From the NCBI RefSeq assembly GCF_001625015.1, contig NZ_LVWJ02000019.1, positions 248,001 to 312,000 of the forward strand: 64,000 nt of DNA, read 5' to 3'. The notes beneath the pieces were generated by a model. The model ran no database searches and was not told the DNA's origin. It saw only the letters and a program-made list of their open reading frames with translations. The stretch is from Lewinella sp. 4G2. Its GTDB lineage: Bacteria > Bacteroidota > Bacteroidia > Chitinophagales > Saprospiraceae. Positions within the stretch are counted from its first letter, which is position 1. Each line of letters begins with the position of its first letter. Both the position numbers and the translations under genes were made by a program. Below, piece by piece: positions 16,114 to 25,733 of this stretch.

Positions 16114-18834
16114 CTAAGGCGCGGGAGTCGGTGGGGGCAGCTCACCGATAGAGATGCTTACACTCTTGTCAGCAGTGTTTAAGTCTTCCGCATAGGTGCC
16201 CGGGGCGATGATGATCGTTTCTTGTGGCATACCTAGATCAGCCGCCGCGGCAATCGCATCTTCTATTGATAGATAATACTCCCCTTTAGTTACATTGACG
16301 ACTACCGCGGGTACCAGTGTTACTGCTTGAGTCGAATAACTGGGTAGGTAAACTACATCGTTTACCACAGGTACGGTAATATTGGCAAATTCTCCGACGA
16401 CTGAAGTGGCGCTGATGATCTCGAAGGTTTCTCCCGGGCTGGGGATAAAGGAGCCCCAATCGACTCGCAATGATGTGTTGGTGATCGTCACCGACTTCAT
16501 ACAGTCTAACTGATCGTGTCCTTGCCCTGGCGTGGAGCCTTGAATTTCGCACACGTAAGTCGTTTCATCAAGGTCAAGGACTTCAACGAAGGTGAGGGTC
16601 CCGGGGCTTGCTCCCGGTTCAAAAGTGGAGGTGGAGCTGTTGGTGGAAAAAGTAGTAGCGCTCTGGATATCGTCGATGGTACCCCTCCCGGTAATCTTCC
16701 CGGCATTGGTAAAGAGGCCATTATTGTCTAAGAGGCCATCAACTTTAATCGTACCATTATTGGTAAATTGAGATCCAGTATTGACCCTGAGCGTTCCATT
16801 CGGGATAACCTCGAGTAGTCCATTGATTCCATTGGTAATTGCTGTTTGAGCGTGTATTGCGTCGCCGCTGACGTCCCCAAATTTCATGACGCCGTCATTC
16901 GATATTCCTTGGACCGCCCGTACGGAAACCGCGTGAGTGCCCCCCGTGGTAGCAAACTCTATCGTTCCAGCGTTAGAAAAATTCGAAGTGTTCAAGAATA
17001 TTGCCGTGCCCGGGCTCGCAACTGTACCCGTAACATTTTCGATTTGTATCCGCCCATTAGCCTGATTGGTAAATTCGCTGGACCCCCCATTGATTTCGAT
17101 CGCTGCTTCGCTCACCGCACTCGTATTTCCAATAGTCAATGACCCTGAGTTGGTAACGGTTGCGCTAGTGCTGCTTACGTCGCTAATCCCCGATCCACCC
17201 GTGTTATTGATGGTCATAGCGCCAGCGTTGACAACTTCGGCATTATTCTTTAAAAATACGCCGCCCCCAGCAATGGGGCTGTTTGAGCCGATAGCTACCG
17301 TAGCGTTTGTTTGGTTGGTGAACTTTGTATCCGCCTCCATGTCGATACCGTTGAAGCCGGTCACATTATCAATCGCAATACTTCCTGCGTTATCGAACGA
17401 GCAGTCGTCAGTTAAGCGAAATCCTGAGACTTCGATGGGGGCTACCCCGCCGACCACGATATTGCCATCTGATGTGTTAGTAATGCTGGCATTTCCCGTC
17501 GCAAAGATGCCGTTGAACTGGGTGATGTTATCAACATTTAAGTTACCGCTATTGCTAAAGGTTGAACCATCGAAAAGTGCGATACCACTTAGGTTGATTG
17601 GGCCACTTGCGCCAATATTAATGGTTCCCGAATTGGTTAACCCCGCATCTGAAAGGATATGGATACCATCTTCATTCACGTGATTAATATTTAAACGGCC
17701 AGTGTTGTTGAACCTGGAATTGTTATTTGCTAATACGCCGTGCCTTCTAATCGGCCGCGCGGCGGAGAGGCCGATATTTATCTCATTGGCGTTAGTAAAT
17801 ACCGCCCTCGCAAAGAGGGCAATCCCCTGGAACACAGTGGTGTTCTCGATGTTAATCACTCCTGAATTGCTAAACGTTCCTCCAAGACAAGCAATACCAC
17901 TATTCTGCAAGGGGCCGTTGCTACCCAAGTGAATTCGCCCACTGGAGGTATTTAAGAAGCTAGCTTGGTTGAATGTAATGATGCCATCCTGAGTGACGGA
18001 ATTATCGCACGTCAATTCGCCACGGTTCTCAAAACTTGAGGTGCCTGCAAGTGAAACCCCGCTTGTATTGATTGGATTATTCTCTCCAATTTTGACCGTT
18101 CCCGACGCTTCATTAATAAAGGCGCCCGTGTCAGTCATGCGAAGTCCGTCGCTACCTATCGAGCCGCTGTTTCCAATTAAGACAGTAGCGGAACTACGGT
18201 TGATGACACTTGAATTGCGGCTGACCACCATACCGAACGTTGCACATCTCGATATTCTAACCGACCCAAAGTTCTCAAAGCTTACGTTAGAGGCAAACGC
18301 CATTCCAACGGCGCCAATATTTCCATTTTCGCCAATATTGATCTCACCCCGGTTGACGAAACTGGGCGATATCTCATCGCGAAAGAAACTGCCGTAAGCG
18401 CCCGAAGTCGTCCGGTCAATATTGATTGAACCGCCAACATTATTTTCGATGACTCCAAAGTCTTGGATAATTCCTACCTGTTGTGGCCCGTTCGTTGTAC
18501 CGATACTAATCGTACCACTATTCTCTAACCTGGCGCCAGGAGCCCTTAGATTAATTCCATGTACTTGAGAATCGTTGATCTCCAAGCTTGCACTGCTTCC
18601 GATGGTAAGCTCCCCTCCCCGTAGGACGACGGATTGAGCTACGGCGAAAAAATTTGCCGGAATGGTGACCTCTTCCCCCGCCTCAATGATAACATTATGT
18701 GTTGCGGTGGGCACACCCAGCGACCAACCAGAGGGGTCATTCCAGTTGCCGGCACCGCCAGTCCATTCATTGTCCTGAGCCAAAAGAGATAAGCTGCTTA
18801 CTACGGCTAGCCATAGAGTAAATGTAAGTCTCAT
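16114..18834 (-). CDS. large secreted repeat protein, predicted beta-helix adhesin
   Basis: The protein has 906 residues with a signal peptide (LTFTLWLAVVSSLSLLAQ). Residues 25-55 carry a WTGGAGNWNDPSGWSLG segment typical of autotransporter-like and beta-helix surface proteins. From about 100 to 700 there are many imperfect repeats of about 32 residues, alternating F-x-N-x-G-x-I-x-I and SGI/NGI cores (for example FSNSGVINI, TNSGTINIG). These predict a long right-handed beta-helix. FEPGASPGTLTF follows, then a start-of-helix segment EYYLSIEDAIAAAADLG. The chain stops at ELPPPTPAP with no T9SS sorting domain, so its anchoring is unclear and the C-terminus may be truncated. The gene is visibly more AT-rich than its neighbours. 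Confidence 0.75.
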   Translation of the reverse strand: MRLTFTLWLAVVSSLSLLAQDNEWTGGAGNWNDPSGWSLGVPTATHNVIIEAGEEVTIPANFFAVAQSVVLRGGELTIGSSASLEINDSQVHGINLRAPGARLENSGTISIGTTNGPQQVGIIQDFGVIENNVGGSINIDRTTSGAYGSFFRDEISPSFVNRGEINIGENGNIGAVGMAFASNVSFENFGSVRISRCATFGMVVSRNSSVINRSSATVLIGNSGSIGSDGLRMTDTGAFINEASGTVKIGENNPINTSGVSLAGTSSFENRGELTCDNSVTQDGIITFNQASFLNTSSGRIHLGSNGPLQNSGIACLGGTFSNSGVINIENTTVFQGIALFARAVFTNANEINIGLSAARPIRRHGVLANNNSRFNNTGRLNINHVNEDGIHILSDAGLTNSGTINIGASGPINLSGIALFDGSTFSNSGNLNVDNITQFNGIFATGNASITNTSDGNIVVGGVAPIEVSGFRLTDDCSFDNAGSIAIDNVTGFNGIDMEADTKFTNQTNATVAIGSNSPIAGGGVFLKNNAEVVNAGAMTINNTGGSGISDVSSTSATVTNSGSLTIGNTSAVSEAAIEINGGSSEFTNQANGRIQIENVTGTVASPGTAIFLNTSNFSNAGTIEFATTGGTHAVSVRAVQGISNDGVMKFGDVSGDAIHAQTAITNGINGLLEVIPNGTLRVNTGSQFTNNGTIKVDGLLDNNGLFTNAGKITGRGTIDDIQSATTFSTNSSTSTFEPGASPGTLTFVEVLDLDETTYVCEIQGSTPGQGHDQLDCMKSVTITNTSLRVDWGSFIPSPGETFEIISATSVVGEFANITVPVVNDVVYLPSYSTQAVTLVPAVVVNVTKGEYYLSIEDAIAAAADLGMPQETIIIAPGTYAEDLNTADKSVSISIGELPPPTPAP

Positions 18835-18984
18835 AATAGTTTGTGTTCTGACAGCAATACCACCAGATTAAATTCTTGGTCTTCGATGGCTGGATACATC
18901 GGAGATACTTTCCCAAATAAATTAGGCAGGCTATGCTAAAAGGCGAGTAATCTCTGGTACGTAGTAATTTTAAGTAATCGCTTA

Positions 18985-19159
18985 GAGCTTGTTTGGGATT
19001 TTTGAGAACTGCTAATCAATGATTACCTGCGGTGCTACTGCGTGGTTACGGTTCTTGCTAAATTAAAATTTACGCACCTAGCGGGCTAAGTAAGTAGATT
19101 TTGATGACGCCAGGTTTGTAAATGCTTGATTAGCAGGAAGCAAAAATCCGAACAAGCTC
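18985..19159. mobile_element. 175-bp MITE with IS-like inverted ends
   Basis: The ends GAGCTTGTTTGGGATTTTTG (18985-19004) and the inverted GAGCTTGTTCGGATTTTTG (19141-19159) match except for one mismatch and one indel. The symmetry continues inward with CTGCTAATCA and TGATTAGCAG. TTA flanks both sides (18982-18984 and 19160-19162), consistent with a 3-bp target duplication. No ORF lies inside. The 540-bp gap between the adhesin and lutB holds nothing else recognisable. Confidence 0.75.
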
Positions 19160-19377
19160 TTAAAGGCAGCAAAGGTAGTAAATGGCATCCATCTCAATGG
19201 TGATGAAATGGATATCGACTGGTAGTAGTTGGTCTCTACCTATTCGTCTTAGTTAAGAATATGGTGCACCGGCTCGGGTGTAAGGGGAAGAGACAAAAAA
19301 ATACGTTATGGAACCCAGACAGACCGGTACGGTCAAGTACCACCATCGCCTTACCTTACCGGTACAAGTCACCTCCC

Positions 19378-20742
19378 ATGCAAAACCACGCCTCCCGCAC
19401 CGCTGCCTTCCTGAAGGACGATGCCCGCACCGACTGGCACAACCAATCCATTTGGCACGTGCGCTCCAAAAGAGATAACCTGGTCCACGACATCCCGGAG
19501 TGGGAAAGTATTCGCCAGTTGGGGTCGGACATCAAGGACAACGTCCTGAGTAACCTCGACACCTACCTCGAGCAATTCTCGGCCGCGGCGGAGGCCAACG
19601 GAGTAATCGTCCACTGGGCGGCGGACGCTAAGGAGCACAACGAGATCGTCCACGGCATCCTGGCGAAGCACGACGTGGACCGCATCGTCAAATCCAAATC
19701 CATGCTCACCGAGGAGTGCCACCTGAACCAGTACCTGGAAGCGAAGGGCATCGAAGTGGTGGATACCGACCTCGGCGAACGCATCATCCAGCTCAAGAAC
19801 GAGCCGCCCAGCCACATCGTCATGCCCGCCATCCACCTGAAGAAGGAGGAGATCGGCGAGCTCTTCCACGAGCATCTGGGTACGGACAAAGGCGCCAGCG
19901 ATCCTCAGTACCTCACCGAAGCCGCGCGGGGCCACCTCCGCGAAAAATTCCTCGCCGCCAAGGCCGCCATCACCGGCGTCAACTTCGGGGTGGCCGAGAC
20001 GGGGGGCGTCGTCGTCTGCACCAACGAGGGCAACGCCGACATGGGTGTACACCTTGCGCCGGTACAGATTCACTGCATGGGTATAGAGAAGCTCATCCCG
20101 CGGGCGGAGCACCTCGGCGTATTTACCCGTCTGCTGGGGCGGAGCGCTACGGGCCAACCCATAACCATATATACGTCTCACCACCACCGCCCCAAACCGG
20201 GCGGGGAAATGCACATCGTTATCGTTGACAATGGCCGGACCGAACAGCTCGGCCGGGAGGATTTCCGCAACAGCCTCAAGTGCATCCGTTGCGGAGCCTG
20301 CATGAACACCTGCCCGATCTACCGCCGGAGCGGGGGGCATTCCTATGACCACACGATTCCCGGCCCAATCGGCTCCATCCTCAGCCCGGGGAAGGACCTG
20401 AAGAAGCATAAGGACCTGCCCTTCGCCAGCACCCTCTGTGGTTCCTGTTCGGACGTATGCCCGGTCAAGATTGACATCCACGAGCAACTCTACAAATGGC
20501 GGCAGATCGTGAGCGAGGAAGGCCACCTCGAGAAGGTGAAGAGCATCCCCCTAGCGGGCGCCGGCGCCGTGCTGTCCAAGGGCGGGTTGTACAACTTCAT
20601 GGGTAAGGCTGCCCGCACGGCCCTCAAGATTGCTCCCCGCGCGCTGGTCTACAATCAGTTCAACGCCTGGGGGCAGAGCCGGGAGCTACCGGAAGTCCCC
20701 AAGCAATCCTTTAAGGAGTGGTACGCGGAAAATCGGAAATGA
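19378..20742 (+). CDS. lutB: LutB-type iron-sulfur lactate utilization protein
   Basis: The protein has 454 residues from the ATG at 19378; the upstream in-frame extension has no family similarity. An LUD domain (about 60-290, with GVAETGGVVVCTNEGNADM) precedes two 4Fe-4S clusters, CIRCGACMNTCPIY and CGSCSDVCPVKI (about 335-410). In Bacillus and relatives LutB works with LutA and LutC to oxidise L-lactate to pyruvate, passing electrons to the quinone pool. LutC follows after an 82-bp gap. No lutA is next to it in this window. Confidence 0.92.
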   Translation: MQNHASRTAAFLKDDARTDWHNQSIWHVRSKRDNLVHDIPEWESIRQLGSDIKDNVLSNLDTYLEQFSAAAEANGVIVHWAADAKEHNEIVHGILAKHDVDRIVKSKSMLTEECHLNQYLEAKGIEVVDTDLGERIIQLKNEPPSHIVMPAIHLKKEEIGELFHEHLGTDKGASDPQYLTEAARGHLREKFLAAKAAITGVNFGVAETGGVVVCTNEGNADMGVHLAPVQIHCMGIEKLIPRAEHLGVFTRLLGRSATGQPITIYTSHHHRPKPGGEMHIVIVDNGRTEQLGREDFRNSLKCIRCGACMNTCPIYRRSGGHSYDHTIPGPIGSILSPGKDLKKHKDLPFASTLCGSCSDVCPVKIDIHEQLYKWRQIVSEEGHLEKVKSIPLAGAGAVLSKGGLYNFMGKAARTALKIAPRALVYNQFNAWGQSRELPEVPKQSFKEWYAENRK

Positions 20743-20824
20743 TCCGGACCCGCCAGGTATCCAAATTTTTTCTAGCTCCGTTTGCCCATTTTATCGCACC
20801 TGCGACAGCGCCCAAGTCAACGTC

Positions 20825-21388
20825 ATGTCCAAGCAATCCATTTTAGCCGCCGTCCGCGCCAACAAGCCCGCCGATCGCCCGCTGCCCGAGCTCCCGACCT
20901 ATACGCCCGACCCCGAAAACGATCTTGCCGTTTTCACCGCTTCCCTCGGTAGCAGCAAGGGCAAAGTGATTCCCGCCAGCACCCTGGATGACTATTTGCG
21001 GGAGCAATTTCCGGACGCAAAAGTGATCGCCTCCACGGTGCCCGAGGTGACTGGCAACGTAGATTTGGACGCCATCAAAGAACCCCTCGAACTGGCCCTG
21101 GTCGACGTAGCCATCATCGGCGCCCAGTTTGCCGTAGCCGAAAACGGCGCGATGTGGGTCAGTGAGCGAGAATCCATTATCCGCGTCCTCCCCTTCATCA
21201 CCCAGCACCTGATTTTGATCGTTGAGGGCGACATCGTCCCCACCATGCACGAAGCTTACCGCAAAATCAAGATTGACGACACGGGTTTCGGCGTCTTCAT
21301 CGCCGGTCCCAGCAAGACGGCAGACATCGAGCAAAGCCTCGTAATTGGTGCCCATGGCCCGCGTAGTTTGGCGGTGGTGATTAAGTGA
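20825..21388 (+). CDS. lutC: LutC-type LUD-domain protein
   Basis: The protein has 187 residues from the ATG at 20825 (MSKQSILAAVRANKP). The LUD fold is recognised by VAIIGAQFAVAENGAMWVSE, HLILIVEGDIVPTMHEAY and the final GAHGPRSLAVVI. It is the third partner of the lactate oxidation complex and pairs with LutB upstream. A 17-bp dispersed word (20796-20812) lies just before its start and could affect its leader. Confidence 0.9.
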   Translation: MSKQSILAAVRANKPADRPLPELPTYTPDPENDLAVFTASLGSSKGKVIPASTLDDYLREQFPDAKVIASTVPEVTGNVDLDAIKEPLELALVDVAIIGAQFAVAENGAMWVSERESIIRVLPFITQHLILIVEGDIVPTMHEAYRKIKIDDTGFGVFIAGPSKTADIEQSLVIGAHGPRSLAVVIK

Positions 21389-21424
21389 GTTCCATTTCTA
21401 TTTTGTTCTCTGGCGATAGGGACT

Positions 21425-21479
21425 TTAGAAGATAGATTTTAGACTTTAGAGCGGTGGCTGTCTAAAATCTATCTTCTAA
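21425..21479. terminator. 20-bp perfect stem-loop between lutC and lon
   Basis: TTAGAAGATAGATTTTAGAC (21425-21444) pairs perfectly with 21460-21479 around a 15-base loop. It lies after lutC and before lon and probably ends the lut transcript. Relatives of the arm sequence occur near 59860-59885, so it is also a dispersed repeat. Confidence 0.6.
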
Positions 21480-21606
21480 AATCCAAAGTCTGAAAAGGGG
21501 CGCTGACGCGGGTGCGATGAGAAAGGCAAGAAATTTCCTGGCACGCTTCTTGCAAACCAACCTTTCCCGCAGCGTGAGCTTTAATAGTATAGACCCCAGG
21601 ACAAAC

Positions 21607-24024
21607 ATGAGCAGCAACAAGACCAAGATCAACATACGAGTGGAAAAACCAGGTTTCGATGAAGACCAGGACATGTTTCCCTTTATCGGCACGGACGATG
21701 GCGACGAACTGCTGGATAGTTCCGACCTGCCATCAACGCTGCCCTTTATTGCCCTGCGGAATTCGGTGTTCTTCCCTACGATTGTCACCCCCATCAACAT
21801 TGGCCGGGAGCAGAGCACGAAGGCCATTCAGAAAGCGAACACTACGGCGAAGTACGTAGCCATTTTCGCCCAGCGGGATGCGTCCACCGACGATCCGGAT
21901 GAGGATGACCTGTACGAGATCGGTACTATTGCCAGGATCGTAAAAATGATGCGGATGCCGGATGACAGCCTGACGGCCGTACTCCGGGGCCGCCAGCGTG
22001 TCCGCCGCAAATCCCTGAGCAAAAAAGGGGGGTATCTGAACGGAAAGGTTGAACTATTAAAGTACGACCTGCCGGAAGATGCACTGACCTTCCGTGCCAC
22101 CATCGACAGTGTCCGGGATGCAGCCCGCAAGGCCATTGAACTGAGCCCAAACATCCCCTCCGAGGCTCAGATGATGCTGGACAATATTGACTCTAGCAGC
22201 CACTTATTGAACTTCATCGCCAGCAACCTTAATAACGAGGTCATCAGCAAGCAAAACCTGTTGCGGGAGAACTCACTGGCGAAAAAAGCCACCATGGTTT
22301 TGGAGTTGATCACTAAGGAGCTCCAGGTCCTCGAAATTCGGGACCAGATCGATACCAAGGCCCGCGGCGACATTGAGGAGCAGCAGCGGCAGTACTACCT
22401 CAACCAGCAAATGAAGGCCATCCAGGACGAGTTAGGCGACAACCCCAACAAGGCTGAGATCGAACGTCTCGAGAAACGAGCACTGGAAACGGAATTACCG
22501 GAGGACGTCACTAAAGTATTCGCCCGGGAAATTGCCCGTTTGCGCCGGATGAATCCGCAGGTAGCGGAATACAGCGTACAACTTTCCTACCTCGAAACCT
22601 TACTGGACCTTCCCTGGAACGTCTACACTGAGGACAACTTCGATTTACCCTCCGTGGCCAAGAAACTGGACGATGACCATTACGGTCTTGAAAAGGTAAA
22701 GGACCGGATCCTGGCCCACCTGGCCGTCCTGAAACTGAAGGGCGACATGAAGGCGCCGATTCTACTTCTACTCGGCCCTCCCGGTGTGGGTAAGACCAGT
22801 CTTGGGAAGAGCGTTGCCGAAGCCCTGGGCCGCAAGTACGTACGGATGAGCCTCGGTGGTCTCCACGATGAAAGTGAGATCCGTGGCCACCGCAAGACTT
22901 ACATCGGCGCGATGCCGGGCCGGATCGTCCAGAACCTGAAAAAGGTCGGCTCCAATAACCCGGTCTTCATCCTGGACGAGATCGACAAGGTGGGGCAGAG
23001 CCACCGGGGAGACCCCTCCTCCGCCCTCCTGGAAGTACTGGACCCGGAGCAGAACAGCACCTTCCACGATAATTACCTGGACGTGGACGTAGACCTGTCC
23101 AAGGTCATGTTCATCGCCACGGCGAACAACTTCGGGGCGATCCAACCCGCCCTGCGGGACCGGATGGAGATCATTCGCCTTGACGGTTACTCCGAAGAAG
23201 AGAAATTAGAGATTGCGAAGAGCCACCTCGTCCCCCGGCAGCGGAAGGAACACGGTTTGAAGACCAAGCAGATTAAGATCGGCGCCCCTACCCTACGCGC
23301 CGCCATTGGTGGGTACACGCGTGAGAGTGGCGTCCGCAGCCTCAACCGCCAGATTGCGGGTATGATGCGGTACGCGGCCAAGCAGATCGCGATGGAAGAA
23401 GCCAAATCCGTCACCATAAAGCCGGACATGCTGGAAACGGTACTCGGCCCGGCCACCTTCGAGCGGGAGCCTTACCGCGCGGGGAAACTCCCCGGCGTTG
23501 CGGTTGGGCTGGCCTGGTCTCAGGTGGGTGGTTCCATCCTCTACATTGAGGCTTCCCTCAGCCCCGGAAAGGGTGGCCTGCAGCAAACGGGCAACCTCGG
23601 TACGGTGATGAAGGAGAGTGCCATTACGGCGCGGTCCTACCTGAAGGCACACGCTGATAAACTGGGCATCAAACGGGAAGCCATCAAGGAGCAAGATCTG
23701 CACGTCCACGTCCCGGAAGGTGCGACCCCGAAGGATGGCCCAAGTGCCGGCATTACGATGCTGACGGCGATGGCCAGCGCCTACTCCGGCAAACCGGTGA
23801 AGCCGTACCTGGCAATGTCCGGCGAGATCACCCTGCGAGGTCGGGTCCTTCCGGTCGGCGGTATCAAGGAAAAGTTGCTGGCTGCCCGCCGGGCGGGGAT
23901 GAAGCACATCCTACTGAGTAAGCTGAACGAAAAGAACGTCCGGGAGATCGAAGCCCGTTACCTGAAGGGCCTGACGATCACGTACGTGGAGACGATGCGC
24001 GAGGTGCTGGATTTCGCCCTTTAG
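21607..24024 (+). CDS. lon: ATP-dependent Lon protease
   Basis: The protein has 805 residues from the ATG at 21607 (MSSNKTK); an earlier in-frame ATG at 21517 gives an unlike basic extension. The N-terminal LON substrate domain (about 45-250) is followed by a coiled linker, the AAA+ module with GPPGVGKTSLGKS (Walker A) and VFILDEIDK (Walker B), and the protease domain with the catalytic Ser in KDGPSAGITM and Lys in GGIKEKLLAARRAG. Lon degrades damaged and regulatory proteins in the cytoplasm. No heat-shock operator is recognised upstream. Confidence 0.97.
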   Translation: MSSNKTKINIRVEKPGFDEDQDMFPFIGTDDGDELLDSSDLPSTLPFIALRNSVFFPTIVTPINIGREQSTKAIQKANTTAKYVAIFAQRDASTDDPDEDDLYEIGTIARIVKMMRMPDDSLTAVLRGRQRVRRKSLSKKGGYLNGKVELLKYDLPEDALTFRATIDSVRDAARKAIELSPNIPSEAQMMLDNIDSSSHLLNFIASNLNNEVISKQNLLRENSLAKKATMVLELITKELQVLEIRDQIDTKARGDIEEQQRQYYLNQQMKAIQDELGDNPNKAEIERLEKRALETELPEDVTKVFAREIARLRRMNPQVAEYSVQLSYLETLLDLPWNVYTEDNFDLPSVAKKLDDDHYGLEKVKDRILAHLAVLKLKGDMKAPILLLLGPPGVGKTSLGKSVAEALGRKYVRMSLGGLHDESEIRGHRKTYIGAMPGRIVQNLKKVGSNNPVFILDEIDKVGQSHRGDPSSALLEVLDPEQNSTFHDNYLDVDVDLSKVMFIATANNFGAIQPALRDRMEIIRLDGYSEEEKLEIAKSHLVPRQRKEHGLKTKQIKIGAPTLRAAIGGYTRESGVRSLNRQIAGMMRYAAKQIAMEEAKSVTIKPDMLETVLGPATFEREPYRAGKLPGVAVGLAWSQVGGSILYIEASLSPGKGGLQQTGNLGTVMKESAITARSYLKAHADKLGIKREAIKEQDLHVHVPEGATPKDGPSAGITMLTAMASAYSGKPVKPYLAMSGEITLRGRVLPVGGIKEKLLAARRAGMKHILLSKLNEKNVREIEARYLKGLTITYVETMREVLDFAL

Positions 24025-24096
24025 TATTTGGTAACGCCCACCGGTACAACCGGAGACGGTTGTGGATTGTCCATAGTAACGAGTAACTCAATCAGT

Positions 24097-24747
24097 ATGC
24101 GGATATTTCTTTTCAGTTTGCTTGCCTTTTGCCTGGCATCCAGCGCCAGCGCCCAGGAATACGTGGACCAGAACGGGGAAGAACTGGTACAATTCTCCGG
24201 AATGGTGCTGGACGGAGGGAATGAGCGCCTGCTGCCGATTCCGTACACGACGGTCTTTATCAAAAACGATGGCCGCGGCACCTACGCGAACCTGGAAGGT
24301 TTTTTCAGTATCGTGACGCACAAAGGGGATACGGTGGTCTTCTCCGCCCTCGGCTACGATGACGCGACCTACGTGGTGCCCGACACCCTGACCGAAGAGA
24401 AGTACAGCATTGTCCAGCTGATGACGCAGAACAACATCGACTTGCCGGCGGCGGTCGTCTTCCCCTGGCCGAGCCGGGAGCACTTCAAACTGGAGTTTTT
24501 GGCCATGGACGTCACGCCCGAACTGCAGAGCATTGCTAACGACAACTTGAGCGCGGACAAATTGGAGCAACTGCGGGAAACCATTCCGCGGACGGGTGCG
24601 GAGAACGGAAGTTACTACCTCCGCCAACAGGCTAAGCAGACCTATTACATTGGCCAGCAACCGCCGATGAATATTTTCAGCCCCGTAGCCTGGAAACAGT
24701 TCTTCGACGGATGGAAGCGGGGAGACTTTAAAAAGAAAAAGAATTAG
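24097..24747 (+). CDS. secreted protein with carboxypeptidase-regulatory-like domain
   Basis: The protein has 216 residues from the ATG at 24097, giving a clean signal peptide (FLFSLLAFCLASSASAQ). Residues 30-110 form a CarboxypepD_reg-like beta-sandwich (FSGMVLDG, IPYTTVFIKNDGRGTYANLEGFFSI, DTVVFSALGYDD) like the N-terminal domain of TonB receptors, but no plug or barrel follows. The rest is polar and basic (ending FKKKKN). Such stand-alone proteins are common in Bacteroidota and probably sit in the periplasm or on the outer membrane; function is unknown. Confidence 0.75.
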   Translation: MRIFLFSLLAFCLASSASAQEYVDQNGEELVQFSGMVLDGGNERLLPIPYTTVFIKNDGRGTYANLEGFFSIVTHKGDTVVFSALGYDDATYVVPDTLTEEKYSIVQLMTQNNIDLPAAVVFPWPSREHFKLEFLAMDVTPELQSIANDNLSADKLEQLRETIPRTGAENGSYYLRQQAKQTYYIGQQPPMNIFSPVAWKQFFDGWKRGDFKKKKN

Positions 24748-24807
24748 GGATTCCGACACGGCCGATCCGGCAGGCAACTATCCCACCGGATCGCTCGTTT
24801 AACGGGT

Positions 24808-25542
24808 ATGAACGCCCCTAACGACAAGGAACCTGACTACAACCACTGGCTGATTGGTGGAGGTATTTTGTTTTCTTTCCTCCTGATCGCCATCGCGATC
24901 AACCCAATCGTTGGCATTTCTCTATTCCTATTTTGCGCACTGGTCACGCTATTTGTTTTGGTGTTTCTGCTGATCAGAAATCCGGGCTTCTTCCGTAGAC
25001 AAGCCCAGCCGGCAAAGACGGATCTTTCCAGCCGCCTCCAGCAACGCCTACTGGATTGCGAGATGCGAGAGAATAAGTTTCGGGACGAGGCTAATGCCAT
25101 CCGGGAACGCATCGGTGAACTACGGACAAGCCTCGACAAAAACACCACCGCCCCGGCGGAGGAAGTGACCAAGGCGGAGGAGCTGATCAAGGCGCTGAAA
25201 GCGGAGTTTGACCTGCGCCACACGAAGGCCCTCTTCTTTGCCGACTGCGCGACCCGCCTGCGCCAGCTGCAGGACCGTCACCAACTCAACCAGCGGATGG
25301 CCGCTAGCCGCGCGGAGTTGCGGGCCTTACGGGCAACTAATTTTGATGACGAGGCCACCGTGGAAGAAACGCGGTACCACCTGGAGCAGGATGCCATCCA
25401 GCTGGAAACCATCAGCGAACTCACTAAGGATGTGGGAGATAACTTCAAAGCGGATAAAGCGGAAGAGTTGCGCTTGCGCCTGGAGAAGTTGAGGAAGGAT
25501 ATTCTCAGCAACGGCGCATCGTTGAACGGGAAGAAAAATTAG
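24808..25542 (+). CDS. membrane-anchored coiled-coil protein, function unknown
   Basis: The protein has 244 residues. Two hydrophobic helices (about 14-33 and 37-56) are followed by a long charged, heptad-rich coiled coil (about 70-235) that faces the cytoplasm if the short N-terminus is inside. There is no known domain. It lies 60 bp after the carboxypeptidase-regulatory-like gene on the same strand, and the two may be co-transcribed. I do not recognise a family. Confidence 0.65.
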   Translation: MNAPNDKEPDYNHWLIGGGILFSFLLIAIAINPIVGISLFLFCALVTLFVLVFLLIRNPGFFRRQAQPAKTDLSSRLQQRLLDCEMRENKFRDEANAIRERIGELRTSLDKNTTAPAEEVTKAEELIKALKAEFDLRHTKALFFADCATRLRQLQDRHQLNQRMAASRAELRALRATNFDDEATVEETRYHLEQDAIQLETISELTKDVGDNFKADKAEELRLRLEKLRKDILSNGASLNGKKN

Positions 25543-25551
25543 CCCGGGAGC

Positions 25552-25583
25552 TTGCAGGATTTAGACGGGGCTGCTTATCTTTG
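25552..25583 (+). promoter_or_regulatory. tRNA-Glu promoter, Bacteroidota type
   Basis: TTG (25552-25554), a 21-bp spacer and TATCTTTG (25576-25583) match the consensus. The start point would fall near GCACCCGC, about 75 nt upstream of the first tRNA. Confidence 0.7.
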
Positions 25584-25661
25584 CACCCGCTAACGCAGAA
25601 TGCTGCGTGATGCTAATATTTGATAGTTGATTATTACTGATTGCTATTGCATATCCTACCA

Positions 25662-25733
25662 GGCCCGTTCGTCTATCGGTTAGGACGCCAGGTTTTCATC
25701 CTGGTAAGAGGGGTTCGATTCCCCTACGGGCTA
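25662..25733 (+). tRNA. tRNA-Glu (anticodon TTC), copy 1
   Basis: The 72-nt sequence folds as a full cloverleaf. The acceptor is GGCCCGT with ACGGGCT (one G-U pair), the anticodon arm is CCAGG-TTTTCAT-CCTGG with anticodon TTC, and the T arm is GGGG-TTCGATT-CCCC. The 3' CCA is not encoded. An identical copy lies 181 bp downstream. Confidence 0.95.

Noticed and set aside
19369-20526. A 385-codon minus-strand open frame opposite lutB
   Set aside because: lutB is a well-conserved iron-sulfur protein on the other strand. The antisense frame has no family features and reflects GC-rich codon bias.
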